A stretch of DNA of 64,000 nucleotides from JAIVJG01 sp964236735 (GCA_964236735.1 CAXSFM010000011.1:62001-126000); one strand, 5' to 3'; positions 49,893-59,497 are shown, counted from the stretch's first letter. Translations and numbers: made by a program. Notes: generated by a model not told the origin, from the sequence alone.

Positions 49893-52070
49893 CTAACCGC
49901 CGAGAGGCACGACCAATTCAAAACGCGCGCCGGTTCCATTGACCGAATCCACGAGACGCGCCACGCCGCCGACTTCTTCGATTCGTTTACGAACGATAGC
50001 CAGCCCCAAGCCTGTCCCGCGCTGCTTCGTAGTGAAGAACGGTTCCCAGATGCGTTGTCTGTCATCTCTGGCAATGCCCTGCCCTTCATCCTGCACCAGA
50101 AGGTAAAGTTTCTCGTTCTCGACACTCCCTTTGATGAGAACACTTCCTCCGGCCTGTGTCGCCTGCAACGCATTAAGGATGAGATTCGAGAGCGCATCGC
50201 GTAAGGCAGTCGCACAGGCTCCATCAAGTTGAGCGTTCGAGAAATCAAAACTGTGTCCAATTCTCACTCCACGCTTCTCCGCCTCGCTGCTGAAGAGATG
50301 AATGATTGAAAGCACAAGCTCGTCGGCTTGCTGCGACGTTTCCTCGTGCGGCGTGATGCGCGCGAAGTTGAGCATCTGCGAGACGCTGCGTCCCAGACGA
50401 TCTGTCTCGCTGATAATTAAAGAGAGATCGCGTTCATAGACATTTTTCAGCGCGGCATCTTCGCGCATGACCTGCGCGATTGACTTGATGGCTGAAAGCG
50501 GATTCTTGATCTCGTGCGCCACAGTCGCCGCCATTTGCCCCAATGCGGCGAGACGCTCGCCATGCGCGACCTGACGCTCAAGCCGCACGTTTTCTTCTAC
50601 CAGACGACAATCTTCGATGGCTATCGCGACTTGCCCCGCGAGTATTTCCAACATCGAGCGCACGTCATAAGTCAGCGCGTCCGGCGCGGCGTCAATCAAC
50701 ATCCAACCGACAGTATGTTTCTCTCGATTCAAAGGCAAAGCCAGTTCGTAACCAAGCCGTCGCAAATTTTCATCGCCCTCCAAAGTCGCGCCATCTGTCC
50801 GTCGCGCATGTTTGAAAAGTTCCCAAGCCTCAGCGTCATCGCTCGACGGCCCACTATCTCTTCTTATATTTGCCGGAGCACCCACACTGCGCTCTTCAAC
50901 GACTGATGCGTCGCTCACTTTCATCTGCTTACCGTTTGTTGTATTTTGCTCGCCCAGACCTCCGGCATTATCGGACGCGGGTATTTTTCCGCTTAATTCA
51001 ATCACGCGCACGCGACGCAAGCCGAGTCCGGCGGCGGTTCGCTCTTCCACGAAATGCAGAAGCTCCGGCAGTTGCCTGTACTTGCCCGCCTGCGCGCCGA
51101 TACGCGCCACCACGTCTCTGTAAATCGCCGTCTCACGCTCGAAGAAGAGACGAAATCTATTATCAAGCCAGTGACGCAAGGGGGCCGCCGTGAGCGCGAG
51201 CATGAGAATCAAGATGGATTCGACGACGCCCATCCGCAAACCGTAACGCGCCGTCAACATTTCGCCGAGTTGACGTATGCCGTAGAGATAGACGACCAGC
51301 ACGACGGCGGCGAACGAGGCGGCGATCAGACTTTCTTTGATGATCAGTTCGAGATAACGATAACGGTAGATGTGATACGCGAGCAGAGCGGTGGGCAAGA
51401 GCGAGCCGAGATTGGCGAAGGTTTTCAGATAGAGTCCGGCATCCGCGCCCTCGCCGATGCCGGCGGCGTAAACCCCGAAGATCATGGCGGCGATGCAGAT
51501 GAAGGATGCCGCGAGCGTCCTCAATAAACGTCGCTCGCTCGCAGACCGGTTGAGATGAGCGATGAAGAGATCGGTGATGGCGACGAGGCACAGCACGTAT
51601 GTCGCCCACAACGCGAATGGAAGGAGGAGTTTCGACAACTTGACGAACATCGGCGCATATACGCCCTTCCACATTTTCGGAACCGCGTAGATGAGAAAGA
51701 CGGTCGGGATGTACGAGAGATAGACGCGCACGCGCTCAGTTTTGTTAAGCGGTCTGTTGCGCGCGTCAGCCCAAAGGTACAGATGTACGTGAAGCAGGAG
51801 CGAGTAGGAAAACGTAATGCTGATGACGGCGCAGGAATCAACGAAACGGAGAAATGTCAGCCATCCATCGTTCACGATGCCGAGCATCGAATAAGCCGCG
51901 ACGATCAGATTCGCGCCATGCCACACGCCCATCGCGAGCGCCAGCACCATCAGCACGCGCTCGATGTCGCCGACCAGATGCCTGCGCTTGAAGAGCAATC
52001 CGCCGATCCAAAAATGCAGGGTCGCGGCCATGCTGTAACCGATGAGTTGGATGACTTCGAGCAGCGTCAT
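49893..52070 (-). CDS. Membrane sensor histidine kinase with GAF-like domain
   Basis: About 725 residues from the ATG at 52070. The N-terminal half holds about eight transmembrane helices (for example LMVLALAMGVWHGANLIVAA and LLPFALWATYVLCLVAITDL). It is followed by a GAF-like region (about 320-490), then the dimerisation/phosphoacceptor domain with LAALGQMAATVAHEIKNPLS (His about residue 518). The HATPase_c domain shows LSNLILNALQATQAGG (N box), LVQDEGQGIARDD (G1) and TTKQRGTGLGLAIVRKRIEE (F/G2). This layout resembles PrsK-type kinases. It pairs with the NtrC-type regulator 200 nt downstream. The start has no ribosome site and directly abuts a terminator hairpin. Confidence 0.9.
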   Translation of the reverse strand: MTLLEVIQLIGYSMAATLHFWIGGLLFKRRHLVGDIERVLMVLALAMGVWHGANLIVAAYSMLGIVNDGWLTFLRFVDSCAVISITFSYSLLLHVHLYLWADARNRPLNKTERVRVYLSYIPTVFLIYAVPKMWKGVYAPMFVKLSKLLLPFALWATYVLCLVAITDLFIAHLNRSASERRLLRTLAASFICIAAMIFGVYAAGIGEGADAGLYLKTFANLGSLLPTALLAYHIYRYRYLELIIKESLIAASFAAVVLVVYLYGIRQLGEMLTARYGLRMGVVESILILMLALTAAPLRHWLDNRFRLFFERETAIYRDVVARIGAQAGKYRQLPELLHFVEERTAAGLGLRRVRVIELSGKIPASDNAGGLGEQNTTNGKQMKVSDASVVEERSVGAPANIRRDSGPSSDDAEAWELFKHARRTDGATLEGDENLRRLGYELALPLNREKHTVGWMLIDAAPDALTYDVRSMLEILAGQVAIAIEDCRLVEENVRLERQVAHGERLAALGQMAATVAHEIKNPLSAIKSIAQVMREDAALKNVYERDLSLIISETDRLGRSVSQMLNFARITPHEETSQQADELVLSIIHLFSSEAEKRGVRIGHSFDFSNAQLDGACATALRDALSNLILNALQATQAGGSVLIKGSVENEKLYLLVQDEGQGIARDDRQRIWEPFFTTKQRGTGLGLAIVRKRIEEVGGVARLVDSVNGTGARFELVVPLGG

Positions 52071-52072
52071 AA

Positions 52073-52126
52073 CAATAAAAAGCGGACAGGTGATAAGCAA
52101 ACGCGCTTATCTTATCACCTGTCCGC
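52073..52126 (-). terminator. Rho-independent terminator upstream of the histidine kinase
   Basis: On the minus strand a perfect 16-bp stem, GCGGACAGGTGATAAG and its complement (arms 52111-52126 and 52082-52097), encloses a 13-nt loop and is followed by TTTTTATTG. It lies 43 nt after the stop of the OmpA-like gene and ends 3 nt before the histidine kinase ATG. It should terminate the OmpA-like transcript, or act as an attenuator for the kinase. Confidence 0.85.
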
Positions 52127-52168
52127 CTGCAATTGTTGACTCAACGGTCAACGATGAGATTCGTTTTT

Positions 52169-53791
52169 TTAATCCTGACGATTGCCCTGCGCCGTCGTCG
52201 TCGCGCTTGAAGTTGATGGCACGAGCGTCACTTCGATGCGCCGGTTGCGAAGCCGCCCGGCGGGCGTCGTGTTTGCGCCTAAGGGGTTCGACGCGCCCAT
52301 CCCGTTGGCCTGTATGCGCGTGCCGTCCAAACCTGCGGAGACGAGCCGCCCGGCGAGAGCTTCGGCGCGATCCTGCGTCAACTTTTGCAGCGACGCTTCT
52401 TCGCCGCGACTGTCCGCGTATGCTTCGATGATGACGTTGAAGTCCGGGTTATTCGAGAGCAACGCGGCGAGCGGGTCAATCGTCGTCGCGGCGGCCTTCG
52501 GCGTCAGATCAGCAGCGCGCGCGCCATTCCACACAGAGTCGGGCAGTATCAACACTAACCCGCGCGCGGTCTCTTTCACCGTTCCAAAGCGCGCCAGCGA
52601 AAGCCGTAGCGCGCTCGCGGCTTCACGCAGGCGTGCGACTCTCTGCTCATCTGCGGCGCGCGTCTGTTCGGCAGCGAGGCGTGCTTGCTCCGCGCTTCTC
52701 TCACCTTCGATGCGCGCCAGTTGAACTTTGGCATCCTCTGATGCGGCACGCGCGGCCTGTAATTCATCGCGCAGGCTGGCGACCTCATTTCGCAAGTCGC
52801 GCAACTGCTGGTTAGAGTTCGCCGCGTCGCGCTCGGCCAACTCGCGCGCGTGTTCTTCATTTCTCAGACGCTCGCGCATCTCCTGTATCTGCTGTGTGGC
52901 GGTAGCCGCGCTGTTCTCGGCCTCGCGGACAGCCGCGTCGCGTCGCGCCGTCTCGTCACGACGCTTGCGCGCGGCGGCACGCTCCTGCGCCGACTCTTCG
53001 GCTTTGACGGCGAGGCTCGTGGCCGTCCGCGCCGCAGAGTCAACTTCCGCTTCGACTCCATTCAAACGCCACGCATTCTCGGCTTTGTCCAATTGCTCAG
53101 TCGCAGCCTTCAACTCATTCTCGGCGTCGCGCTCTGCCCCCGCGTAGCGCGCGAGATTGACCGCCTGACGCGCGCCCAGGAGCGAGGTCGGCGTCCGCGC
53201 GTAATCTCTATCGGCCATGTCGGGGACGCGCGAGTCGTTGAAATAATCGCTTGAGTTGCCGAGATACTTGACGGCGACAGTCGCCACCTCTGCGTCGCCC
53301 GGATTGCGCGGCGGAAGATTTTCCAGCACGACCATCCGGCTCGGAGTGGTGACGAGAAAGTGCGGCTCGGCAGTGACGATGAGCGCGAACGTTTGCAGCG
53401 TCGTCGTGACATCAATTTTCGTGTTCACGATGAAGCTGCCGCCACGCTTAATCTCGCCGAGATTATCCGCATGGCCTTCGGGCGAAATGGCCCACAGCAC
53501 GAACGTCGTATAGACGCCGCCCAGTTCAAAGGCGCGCGGCAAATTCTTAATCTCCATTTCGACGCGAGTGTTGCGCCGTCCTGAACGCTTGACCTTCGCC
53601 TCGCCCGACAGTCTGGGCAGTCTCGTCGTGCCGCGAAAATTGAGCGTGACGGACTGGTCGAGCGGATACGTGACGGCGACCGTCTCTCTCTTCAAGTCGC
53701 TCTGCGCGAGAACGGCAAGCGTGCCGCCCGACATCAAACAGCAAATTAGAAATGAGAGACAGAGATGGAAAGGAGAGCGTAGGTATTTCAT
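52169..53791 (-). CDS. OmpA-family outer-membrane protein with long coiled coil
   Basis: About 540 residues. ATG at 53791 chosen for AAGGAGT 9 nt upstream and a signal peptide (FLICCLMSGGTLAVLAQ). A beta-rich N-terminal domain (about 30-200) has RLSGEAKVKRSGRRNTRVEM and FVLWAISPEGHADNLGE. A heptad-like Ala/Glu/Arg coiled coil (about 210-400) follows. The C-terminal OmpA domain has DFNVIIEAYADSRGEEASLQ, TQDRAEALAGRLV and RLRNRRIEVTLVP with the peptidoglycan-binding Asp and Arg. It probably links the outer membrane to the cell wall. It is last in a minus-strand run with the DUF5670-like, FG-GAP and OmpR-type genes. Confidence 0.85.
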   Translation of the reverse strand: MKYLRSPFHLCLSFLICCLMSGGTLAVLAQSDLKRETVAVTYPLDQSVTLNFRGTTRLPRLSGEAKVKRSGRRNTRVEMEIKNLPRAFELGGVYTTFVLWAISPEGHADNLGEIKRGGSFIVNTKIDVTTTLQTFALIVTAEPHFLVTTPSRMVVLENLPPRNPGDAEVATVAVKYLGNSSDYFNDSRVPDMADRDYARTPTSLLGARQAVNLARYAGAERDAENELKAATEQLDKAENAWRLNGVEAEVDSAARTATSLAVKAEESAQERAAARKRRDETARRDAAVREAENSAATATQQIQEMRERLRNEEHARELAERDAANSNQQLRDLRNEVASLRDELQAARAASEDAKVQLARIEGERSAEQARLAAEQTRAADEQRVARLREAASALRLSLARFGTVKETARGLVLILPDSVWNGARAADLTPKAAATTIDPLAALLSNNPDFNVIIEAYADSRGEEASLQKLTQDRAEALAGRLVSAGLDGTRIQANGMGASNPLGANTTPAGRLRNRRIEVTLVPSTSSATTTAQGNRQD

Positions 53792-53994
53792 CGTGACTTT
53801 ACTCCTTACAAGCGTAAGCTTATCTGGCAACCGTGGCTTGACCTGCATCGCCAAGAACTTTTCACACGCCGCCATTGATTGATGCGCCCTGCGCGCAGGC
53901 TGTTGCCGCAGTTCGAGCAAGCCGTGAAGAAAGAAAAAGGCAAAAGTGAAGAGTTTCCCCTTCTTCTCTTGCCTGTGAAGTGTTAACGACAAAC

Positions 53995-54153
53995 TCACTT
54001 GTGTCCCGCGGCGCGTAGCTCGGCGATCAACTGCACGAAGGCGACGGCCACCGCGCAGAGCAAGAGGATGTGGATAAAACCCTCTTTGCCGAAGACAAAT
54101 TTTCCCGCGAGCCAGATGGTAAAGAGCACGGCGGCCAGTATCCAGACATACAT
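53995..54153 (-). CDS. DUF5670-like (lmo0937 family) small membrane peptide
   Basis: 52 residues on the minus strand from the ATG complementary to 54151-54153 to a TGA at 53995-53997. It has two hydrophobic helices joined by a short loop: MYVWILAAVLFTIWLAGKFV and GFIHILLLCAVAVAFVQLIA. The xFTIWL..G....GGxIHILLVxAxxxxLxxLI pattern is that of the lmo0937/DUF5670 family of two-helix peptides, common in Acidobacteriota and Firmicutes. Stop-to-start distance from the FG-GAP gene is 21 nt, so it is in the same transcript. Function unknown. Confidence 0.75.
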   Translation of the reverse strand: MYVWILAAVLFTIWLAGKFVFGKEGFIHILLLCAVAVAFVQLIAELRAAGHK

Positions 54154-54174
54154 AGAATTTGTCTTCTCGCCCTC

Positions 54175-55761
54175 TTATTGACCGCCGGCTTTGACCGAGC
54201 CTTTCGGCAATTCTATCGCGCGCAGTCCGACACGCGACGGGTCACTCCCGACCACCATGCCCGCGCCGTTTGCCGTCGCCGCCACTACCATCGCCCGCGC
54301 CAGCGAGTTCGTCGCAACAATCGCCTGACGCCGCCCCGTGTCTTCCTCGACCTTCCAGATTAAATGACCGTCGCGCCCGGAAAAGCCGTAAGCGAAAGAC
54401 GCGCCGCCCGGCACGATCACATCGAGGATGCCATCGCCGTTCAAGTCCGCGAAGGCTGCGGAGTCGGCATCAAGCGCGCCTTCCGAATACCACTTCACAG
54501 TTCCGTCCAACGTGCTCACTAGCGCGACACGCCCGCGTTTGGTAACCATGACGATTTCCGTCGCTCCGTCGCCGTCGAGATCAGCCGCAGTCAAAGTCCC
54601 GCGCACCATGTCATTGTCGGCGGCGATGCGTCCGAGCGTTTTCAGTTCGGAGACGGTGATCGCCTCCAAGCCGCCTTCCACGCCGACGATCAAAAGCTGC
54701 ATCCCGCTCGCCTGCACGACCAGCGGCGCAGTGGTGATGTTAGCGGATTCTTTCGTCTCACGAATCACATTTCCATCAAGTCCGCGAAGTTGAATCTTAT
54801 TATTCTTCAGCGTCAGAGCGAATCCGCGTGTCTCCCCAGACGTGAGCGGGAACGGCGAGCCGATGGCATCAGCATCGAGCTTTTGATCCGAGATGACCGC
54901 GCCGGTTTTTCCGTCGAGCACATAAAATTTTTGCGTGTTGTCCGTGACGATGCCAAGCTGCGTCGCGCCGTCGCCCTTGATGTCCGCGGCGACGCCGCTC
55001 GCCGCCGCGCCATCGAGTTTCGCGCGCCAGATTTCTTTTCCACTTACACCATGCAGAGCGCGTATGCCGCCGTCATATGCCACCACGATGGTCGTCTCGC
55101 CTGTCCCGCTCGTCACGACAAGCGGAATGAAAGGCGCGCTCTTGCTCCCGCTTCCAATCTCTTCCCCGCGTTTTGCTTCGGGACGAAAACGCGCCGTCCA
55201 GAGCGCAATCCCGCTCGTTCCATCAATCGCAAAAATGAGTCCGTCACGATTGACGGCCACGATGTCAACAACCTCATTGGAGCGTAAATGCGCCGCCACA
55301 AGACGCGGCACTTCGCCCGTCGCCGTCCGCCATCCGGCGGTGTCGGACGGCGCGATCACGTCCGCAACCGCCACGTCCTTTTCAGTCCCGGACGAATTTA
55401 TTTCCACCGGAACGGGCTTCGTGTATGAACCCGTCTCGCCGACGGCGGGCGCGACACGCCAGAAATATTTTCCCGGCGGCAATTCGCTGACGACGAGTTG
55501 CCGTCCCGTCACGGCGCGGTCAAACACGATGTCGTTGAAGCCTTCATCGCTCGCCAACTGTAAACGATACCGCTCGACGCCCGGCCTGCCCGACCAGCGG
55601 ATCAGCGTTGCGGCATTTGGCGTTTGCGGCGGCTTTCGTTTTGCCGGCGGCGGTTGAGCGTTAGGCTTTTGCGCGCTGGCAGGAAGCGCGCAGGAAAAGA
55701 CTGCGAGAACAGACGCAAGCATCGTGAGTTTCTTCACGGCAAGGAAAAATCTGGACATCAT
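54175..55761 (-). CDS. Secreted FG-GAP/PQQ-like beta-propeller protein
   Basis: 528 residues. Signal peptide LTMLASVLAVFSCALPASAQ, a Pro-rich linker, then an FN3-like domain (LIRWSGRPGVERYRLQLASD, about residues 50-130). A propeller of about 350 residues with repeats of PQQ and FG-GAP/VCBS type follows: IFAIDGTSGIALWTARF, IRALHGVSGKEIWRAKLDGA, FYVLDGKTGAVISDQKLD, LTAADLDGDGATEIVMVTKR and AFADLNGDGILDVIVPGG (the DxDGDG-like loops bind calcium). Its start overlaps the response-regulator stop by 4 nt. Surface or periplasmic binding role inferred. Confidence 0.82.
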   Translation of the reverse strand: MMSRFFLAVKKLTMLASVLAVFSCALPASAQKPNAQPPPAKRKPPQTPNAATLIRWSGRPGVERYRLQLASDEGFNDIVFDRAVTGRQLVVSELPPGKYFWRVAPAVGETGSYTKPVPVEINSSGTEKDVAVADVIAPSDTAGWRTATGEVPRLVAAHLRSNEVVDIVAVNRDGLIFAIDGTSGIALWTARFRPEAKRGEEIGSGSKSAPFIPLVVTSGTGETTIVVAYDGGIRALHGVSGKEIWRAKLDGAAASGVAADIKGDGATQLGIVTDNTQKFYVLDGKTGAVISDQKLDADAIGSPFPLTSGETRGFALTLKNNKIQLRGLDGNVIRETKESANITTAPLVVQASGMQLLIVGVEGGLEAITVSELKTLGRIAADNDMVRGTLTAADLDGDGATEIVMVTKRGRVALVSTLDGTVKWYSEGALDADSAAFADLNGDGILDVIVPGGASFAYGFSGRDGHLIWKVEEDTGRRQAIVATNSLARAMVVAATANGAGMVVGSDPSRVGLRAIELPKGSVKAGGQ

Positions 55762-56462
55762 GGGGCCTCGTTAATTTTATACCCGACGCCACGCACGGTC
55801 AGGACGTAGTGCGGGTTCTTGGGGTCAGTTTCGATTTTGCGGCGCAGGCGATTGATGTGCGGGTCAACGTTGCGCTGGTATCCTTCGTATTCAGTGCTCC
55901 AAACTTCATCGAGTAAATCATTGCGCGACCACGCGCGACCGGGATCGCTCGCCAGCCGTTCGAGAATGTGAAATTCGAGCGGCGTCAATTCAACACGCTG
56001 ACCATTGATGGTTACTTCATGGCGGCGTTTGTCTATCACCAATTCGCCAATCGTATAACGGTCGGAGTTTTTTTCGTCTTCGTCCGGCGGCAAACTTCCG
56101 GCGCGTCTGAGCAGAGCTTGAACGCGCATTTCCAGCTCGCGCGGGCTGAAAGGTTTCGCGAGATAGTCGTCCGCGCCGGCCTCGAAGCCTGCGACCTTGT
56201 CGTCCACCGCGTCGTGTGCCGTCAAAAAAAGCGTGGGCGTTTTGATACCGCGCTCTCGCACGCGCTTGAGCAATTCGAGACCGGACATGCCGGACATCGT
56301 GACATCAAAAATAAAGCACTCGAACTGCCCGGAGAGCGCAGGTTCGAGACCTTCTTCGGCGCTTTCTTTTTCCACCACCTCGAACTTGAGCCGGCGAAAA
56401 TACTCAGCCAGCAAGAGGCGCATACTCAAATCGTCATCAACAATCAGCAGTCTTGGGTTCAC
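55758..56462 (-). CDS. OmpR/PhoB-family response regulator
   Basis: 234 residues. Receiver domain with DDD near residues 9-11, phosphoacceptor Asp53 in FIFDVTMSGMSGLELL, Thr in LFLTAHD and Lys in DDYLAKPFSPRELEMRVQAL. The C-terminal winged helix has VELTPLEFHILERLASDPGR, WSTEYEGYQRNVDPHINRLR and YVLTVRGVGYKIN. No histidine kinase is adjacent, so the partner is unknown. It is the first gene of a coupled transcript with an exported propeller protein and downstream envelope genes, which are plausible targets of envelope-stress control (inference). Confidence 0.93.
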   Translation of the reverse strand: MNPRLLIVDDDLSMRLLLAEYFRRLKFEVVEKESAEEGLEPALSGQFECFIFDVTMSGMSGLELLKRVRERGIKTPTLFLTAHDAVDDKVAGFEAGADDYLAKPFSPRELEMRVQALLRRAGSLPPDEDEKNSDRYTIGELVIDKRRHEVTINGQRVELTPLEFHILERLASDPGRAWSRNDLLDEVWSTEYEGYQRNVDPHINRLRRKIETDPKNPHYVLTVRGVGYKINEAP

Positions 56463-56704
56463 TCTTTTTTTTACAGCCTCGAAGAATTACAGGCTCACAA
56501 TTTTCAGGATCGAGCGTCACGCCAGACTATAGCGCATCGGGCACCAAAGCGCGTCGCACGCGGCGGGAAATTTTATCCAGCGACATGATACACGCCGCTG
56601 TGTCTTGACGGCAAAAGCTTTTGCTCCGTATAGTTTCGGCTTGCGGCGCGCGGCGTCGAATCCTTCCCCACACAGTCAGGCGTTCACTTTCAAAGCAATC
56701 GGCG

Positions 56705-58525
56705 ATGCGTGATTTACGACGACTTTTAGTCTATCTCAAACCACACTGGGGAAAATTCACGCTCGCCACCTTCGCGATGGTCGTCGGCGGACTGTTGCAG
56801 AGCGCGACCGGCGCGCTCATCGTCCCCATCTTCGATCAGGCTCTGCGGCAGGGCGGAACCGAGACGCAACGCACGCCGACGCTCTACGGCCTGCAACGCT
56901 TCATCCCCGATTCCGGCTTCGCCGCGTGGCGCACCATCGCGCTGCTGCTCATCATCTTCACCATCGTCAAAGGCATCGCTGAATATTTTTCCACTTATCT
57001 GATGGCGCGCGTCGGGCAAGAGGCCGTCGTCAAACTGCGCGAAGACATGTACGGTCATCTCCACGCGCAGTCGGCGGATTTTTTCGAGCGGCATCGCACG
57101 AACTATCTCGTCTCGCGTCTCGTCGGGGCGGCGGCCTCCATCGAAGTGGCTGTCTCGCAGACCGTGCGCGACATGCTGCGTGAAAGTTTCACTCTCGTCT
57201 TTTTTCTCGCGGCGTCGTTTTACTATTCGTGGCGTCTGACGCTCGGCTCGCTGCTCATCGCGCCCGTCATCGGTTTCCTGACGGCGCGCTTCGGTCGGTC
57301 TCTCCGCAATCTCGCGCGCGAGTCTTTCGAGGGCAGCCAGAGTCTCGTTGACACCGCGCAGGAGGCTCTCGCGAATCAAACCATCGTCAAAGCCTACGTC
57401 GCGGAAGAGCGCGAGCGCGGGCGTTTTTCTCGTGTCGCGCAGCAAATCAAACGCGCCAATTTACGCACGGCGAAGATTAACGGCGCGGCTCCGCCGACTA
57501 TTGAAATGATCGGCGTGATCGCCGTCGCCATCTTGCTCTTCTTCGCGCAACGCGAAATTATCTCAGGCCACCTGAACGCCGCACAGTTCGTCACGTTCCT
57601 CTTCTTCATGTTCTCAAGTTACGACCCGATGCGGAAACTCTCGCGCCTCCACAACGGGATGGAGCAGGCGCTCGCCGCCGCGCGCCACGTCTGGGAAGTG
57701 TTGGACGAGCACGCGGAGATGCACGAGAAACCGGATGCCGTCACGCTCAAACCTCTGTGCGAAAGCATCGAACTGCGGCACGTCCAATTCAGTTACGGCA
57801 ACGACGAGCGGAGCATTCTTCGTGACATCACGCTGAAAATTCCTGCCGGGCAGATGGTCGCGCTCGTCGGCGAATCGGGCGGCGGCAAATCAACTCTGAC
57901 GAAACTGATTCCGCGTTTTCACGACCCGTCGGGCGGCGCGGTCTTGTGGGACGGCGTTGACCTGCGCGACGCGCGCGTCCAGTCGCTGCGTCGCAACATC
58001 GCGCTCGTCACGCAGGAGACCGTGCTTTTCAACGACACGGTTCGCTACAACATTTCATACAGCCGACCCGAAGCGAGCGAGGCTGAAATTGAAGAAGCGG
58101 CGCGCGTGGCCTTCGCCCACGACTTTATCAAGGAGTTGCCGGCGGGTTACGACACGATTGTCGGCGAGCGCGGCATCTTCCTCTCCGGCGGCCAACGCCA
58201 GCGGCTCGCCATCGCGCGTGCGGTGCTGGCGCGCGCCTCCGTGCTTGTGCTCGATGAAGCGACATCCGCGCTCGATGCCGAATCCGAGCGGCTCGTGCAG
58301 AAAGCTCTCAACAATTTGACGCAAGGCCGCACGACAATCGTCATCGCGCATCGTCTCTCGACAGTTCGACGCGCCGATCAAATCGTCGTTATCGAGCGCG
58401 GGCGCATTATCGAAAGCGGCAGGCACGCCGAGTTGCTCAGACAGGGCGGCGCATACCAAAGATTATACGAATTACAATTCGCCGATGAAGAGGAGGAAGC
58501 TGAACCCGTGATTAGCGGCCAGTGA
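56705..58525 (+). CDS. msbA: MsbA-like ABC transporter (fused permease and ATPase)
   Basis: About 606 residues from the ATG at 56705; a TTG at 56621 would add a non-homologous lead. Six TM helices of the type I exporter fold span about residues 20-310. The nucleotide-binding domain has Walker A VGESGGGKSTLTKLIPRFHD, the Q-loop region, signature LSGGQRQRLAIARAVLA, Walker B VLVLDEATSALDAES and the switch His in IVIAHRLSTVRRAD. In Gram-negative bacteria MsbA flips lipid A across the inner membrane, upstream of the Lpt system. Other lipid or peptide substrates cannot be excluded by sequence. Divergent from the OmpR-type regulator. Confidence 0.88.
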   Translation: MRDLRRLLVYLKPHWGKFTLATFAMVVGGLLQSATGALIVPIFDQALRQGGTETQRTPTLYGLQRFIPDSGFAAWRTIALLLIIFTIVKGIAEYFSTYLMARVGQEAVVKLREDMYGHLHAQSADFFERHRTNYLVSRLVGAAASIEVAVSQTVRDMLRESFTLVFFLAASFYYSWRLTLGSLLIAPVIGFLTARFGRSLRNLARESFEGSQSLVDTAQEALANQTIVKAYVAEERERGRFSRVAQQIKRANLRTAKINGAAPPTIEMIGVIAVAILLFFAQREIISGHLNAAQFVTFLFFMFSSYDPMRKLSRLHNGMEQALAAARHVWEVLDEHAEMHEKPDAVTLKPLCESIELRHVQFSYGNDERSILRDITLKIPAGQMVALVGESGGGKSTLTKLIPRFHDPSGGAVLWDGVDLRDARVQSLRRNIALVTQETVLFNDTVRYNISYSRPEASEAEIEEAARVAFAHDFIKELPAGYDTIVGERGIFLSGGQRQRLAIARAVLARASVLVLDEATSALDAESERLVQKALNNLTQGRTTIVIAHRLSTVRRADQIVVIERGRIIESGRHAELLRQGGAYQRLYELQFADEEEEAEPVISGQ

Positions 58526-58556
58526 ATTTCGTTTCAGTGATGCTGCAATCGAGCGT

Positions 58557-58577
58557 CACTGCCCACTGCCCACTGCC
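58557..58577. repeat. Triple tandem heptamer CACTGCC
   Basis: Three head-to-tail copies of CACTGCC followed by CAC lie between the MsbA-like stop and the yicC ATG (58594), in the untranslated leader of yicC. They could change length by replication slippage and alter spacing. Confidence 0.8.
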
Positions 58578-58593
58578 CACCGTTCACTATGCT

Positions 58594-59475
58594 ATGAAAT
58601 CCATGACCGGCTTCGGACGGGGCGTGGCGACGGGCGCGGACTTTAACGTCGCCGTTGACCTCAAGACCGTCAACAATCGCTTTCTCGACGTTCATCTACG
58701 CACGACCTCCGAGCTTTCAAACGTGGAGGCTCTCGTGCGCGCGCGCATCAGCGAGCGTCTCTCGCGCGGGCGCGTTGACGTGAACGTCACGCTTGATCGC
58801 ACGGCGGAGGTTTTGTATGAGTTGAATCGCCCGCTCATCGCCGGTTTCCTGCAAGCGATACGCGAGATGCAACAAGAGTTCGGGCTGTCTGGCGAGCCGG
58901 ACATCAACGTGCTGGCGCGTCTGCCCGGAGCGATGCAGCCATCGCGAAGCGGCGTCAGCGAAGAGATGTTGCGCGGCATGGAACAAGCAGTCGGGCAGGC
59001 GCTCGACGAGTTGGAAGCGATGCGCGCGCGCGAAGGAGCGGCATTGGCGGCGGAGATGCATTCGCGCCTCGACGAGATTGAACGGCATGTTCCCATCATC
59101 GAAGCGTTGGCGGGCGGAGAGGTGGAAGCTTATCGCGCGCGCGTCTATCAAAGAATCAGCAAAATGCTGGCGCGCGACGGGTTGGAAATTATCGAGCTTG
59201 ATCAGGGGCGTCTGGCGCAGGAAGTGGCGTATCTCGCCGACCGCAGCGACATCACGGAGGAAATCACGCGCCTTCGCAGCCACATCTCGCAGTATCGCGA
59301 AACGCTTGATGAGAGCGGCGAGATCGGCAAGCGGCTCGATTTTCTTTCACAGGAACTCAACCGCGAAGCCAACACAGTGCTCTCGAAATCCACCGACATC
59401 GCGATTAAAGAATCCGCGATTGCGATCAAGGCGGCGATAGAAAAACTTCGCGAGCAGGTACAGAACGTTGAGTGA
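58594..59475 (+). CDS. yicC: YicC-family endoribonuclease
   Basis: 293 residues. The family start is KSMTGFGRGVATGADFNVAV and VDLKTVNNRFLDVHLR, which fixes the ATG at 58594. The C-terminal DUF1732 part has RISKMLARDGLEIIELDQGR, LAQEVAYLADRSDITEEITR, LRSHISQYRETLDESGEIGK and RLDFLSQELNREANTVLSKS. YicC acts as an endoribonuclease in E. coli and B. subtilis. The order yicC-gmk-rpoZ is widely conserved; the stop overlaps the gmk region. Confidence 0.92.
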   Translation: MKSMTGFGRGVATGADFNVAVDLKTVNNRFLDVHLRTTSELSNVEALVRARISERLSRGRVDVNVTLDRTAEVLYELNRPLIAGFLQAIREMQQEFGLSGEPDINVLARLPGAMQPSRSGVSEEMLRGMEQAVGQALDELEAMRAREGAALAAEMHSRLDEIERHVPIIEALAGGEVEAYRARVYQRISKMLARDGLEIIELDQGRLAQEVAYLADRSDITEEITRLRSHISQYRETLDESGEIGKRLDFLSQELNREANTVLSKSTDIAIKESAIAIKAAIEKLREQVQNVE

Positions 59476-59497
59476 ATCGCCCATCAATGGTGCGGAG

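Noticed and set aside
56726..57445. 239-codon minus-strand frame opposite the MsbA-like gene
   Set aside because: Antisense shadow of a conserved ABC transporter in GC-rich sequence; composition dominated by Arg/Asp/Glu typical of such shadows.
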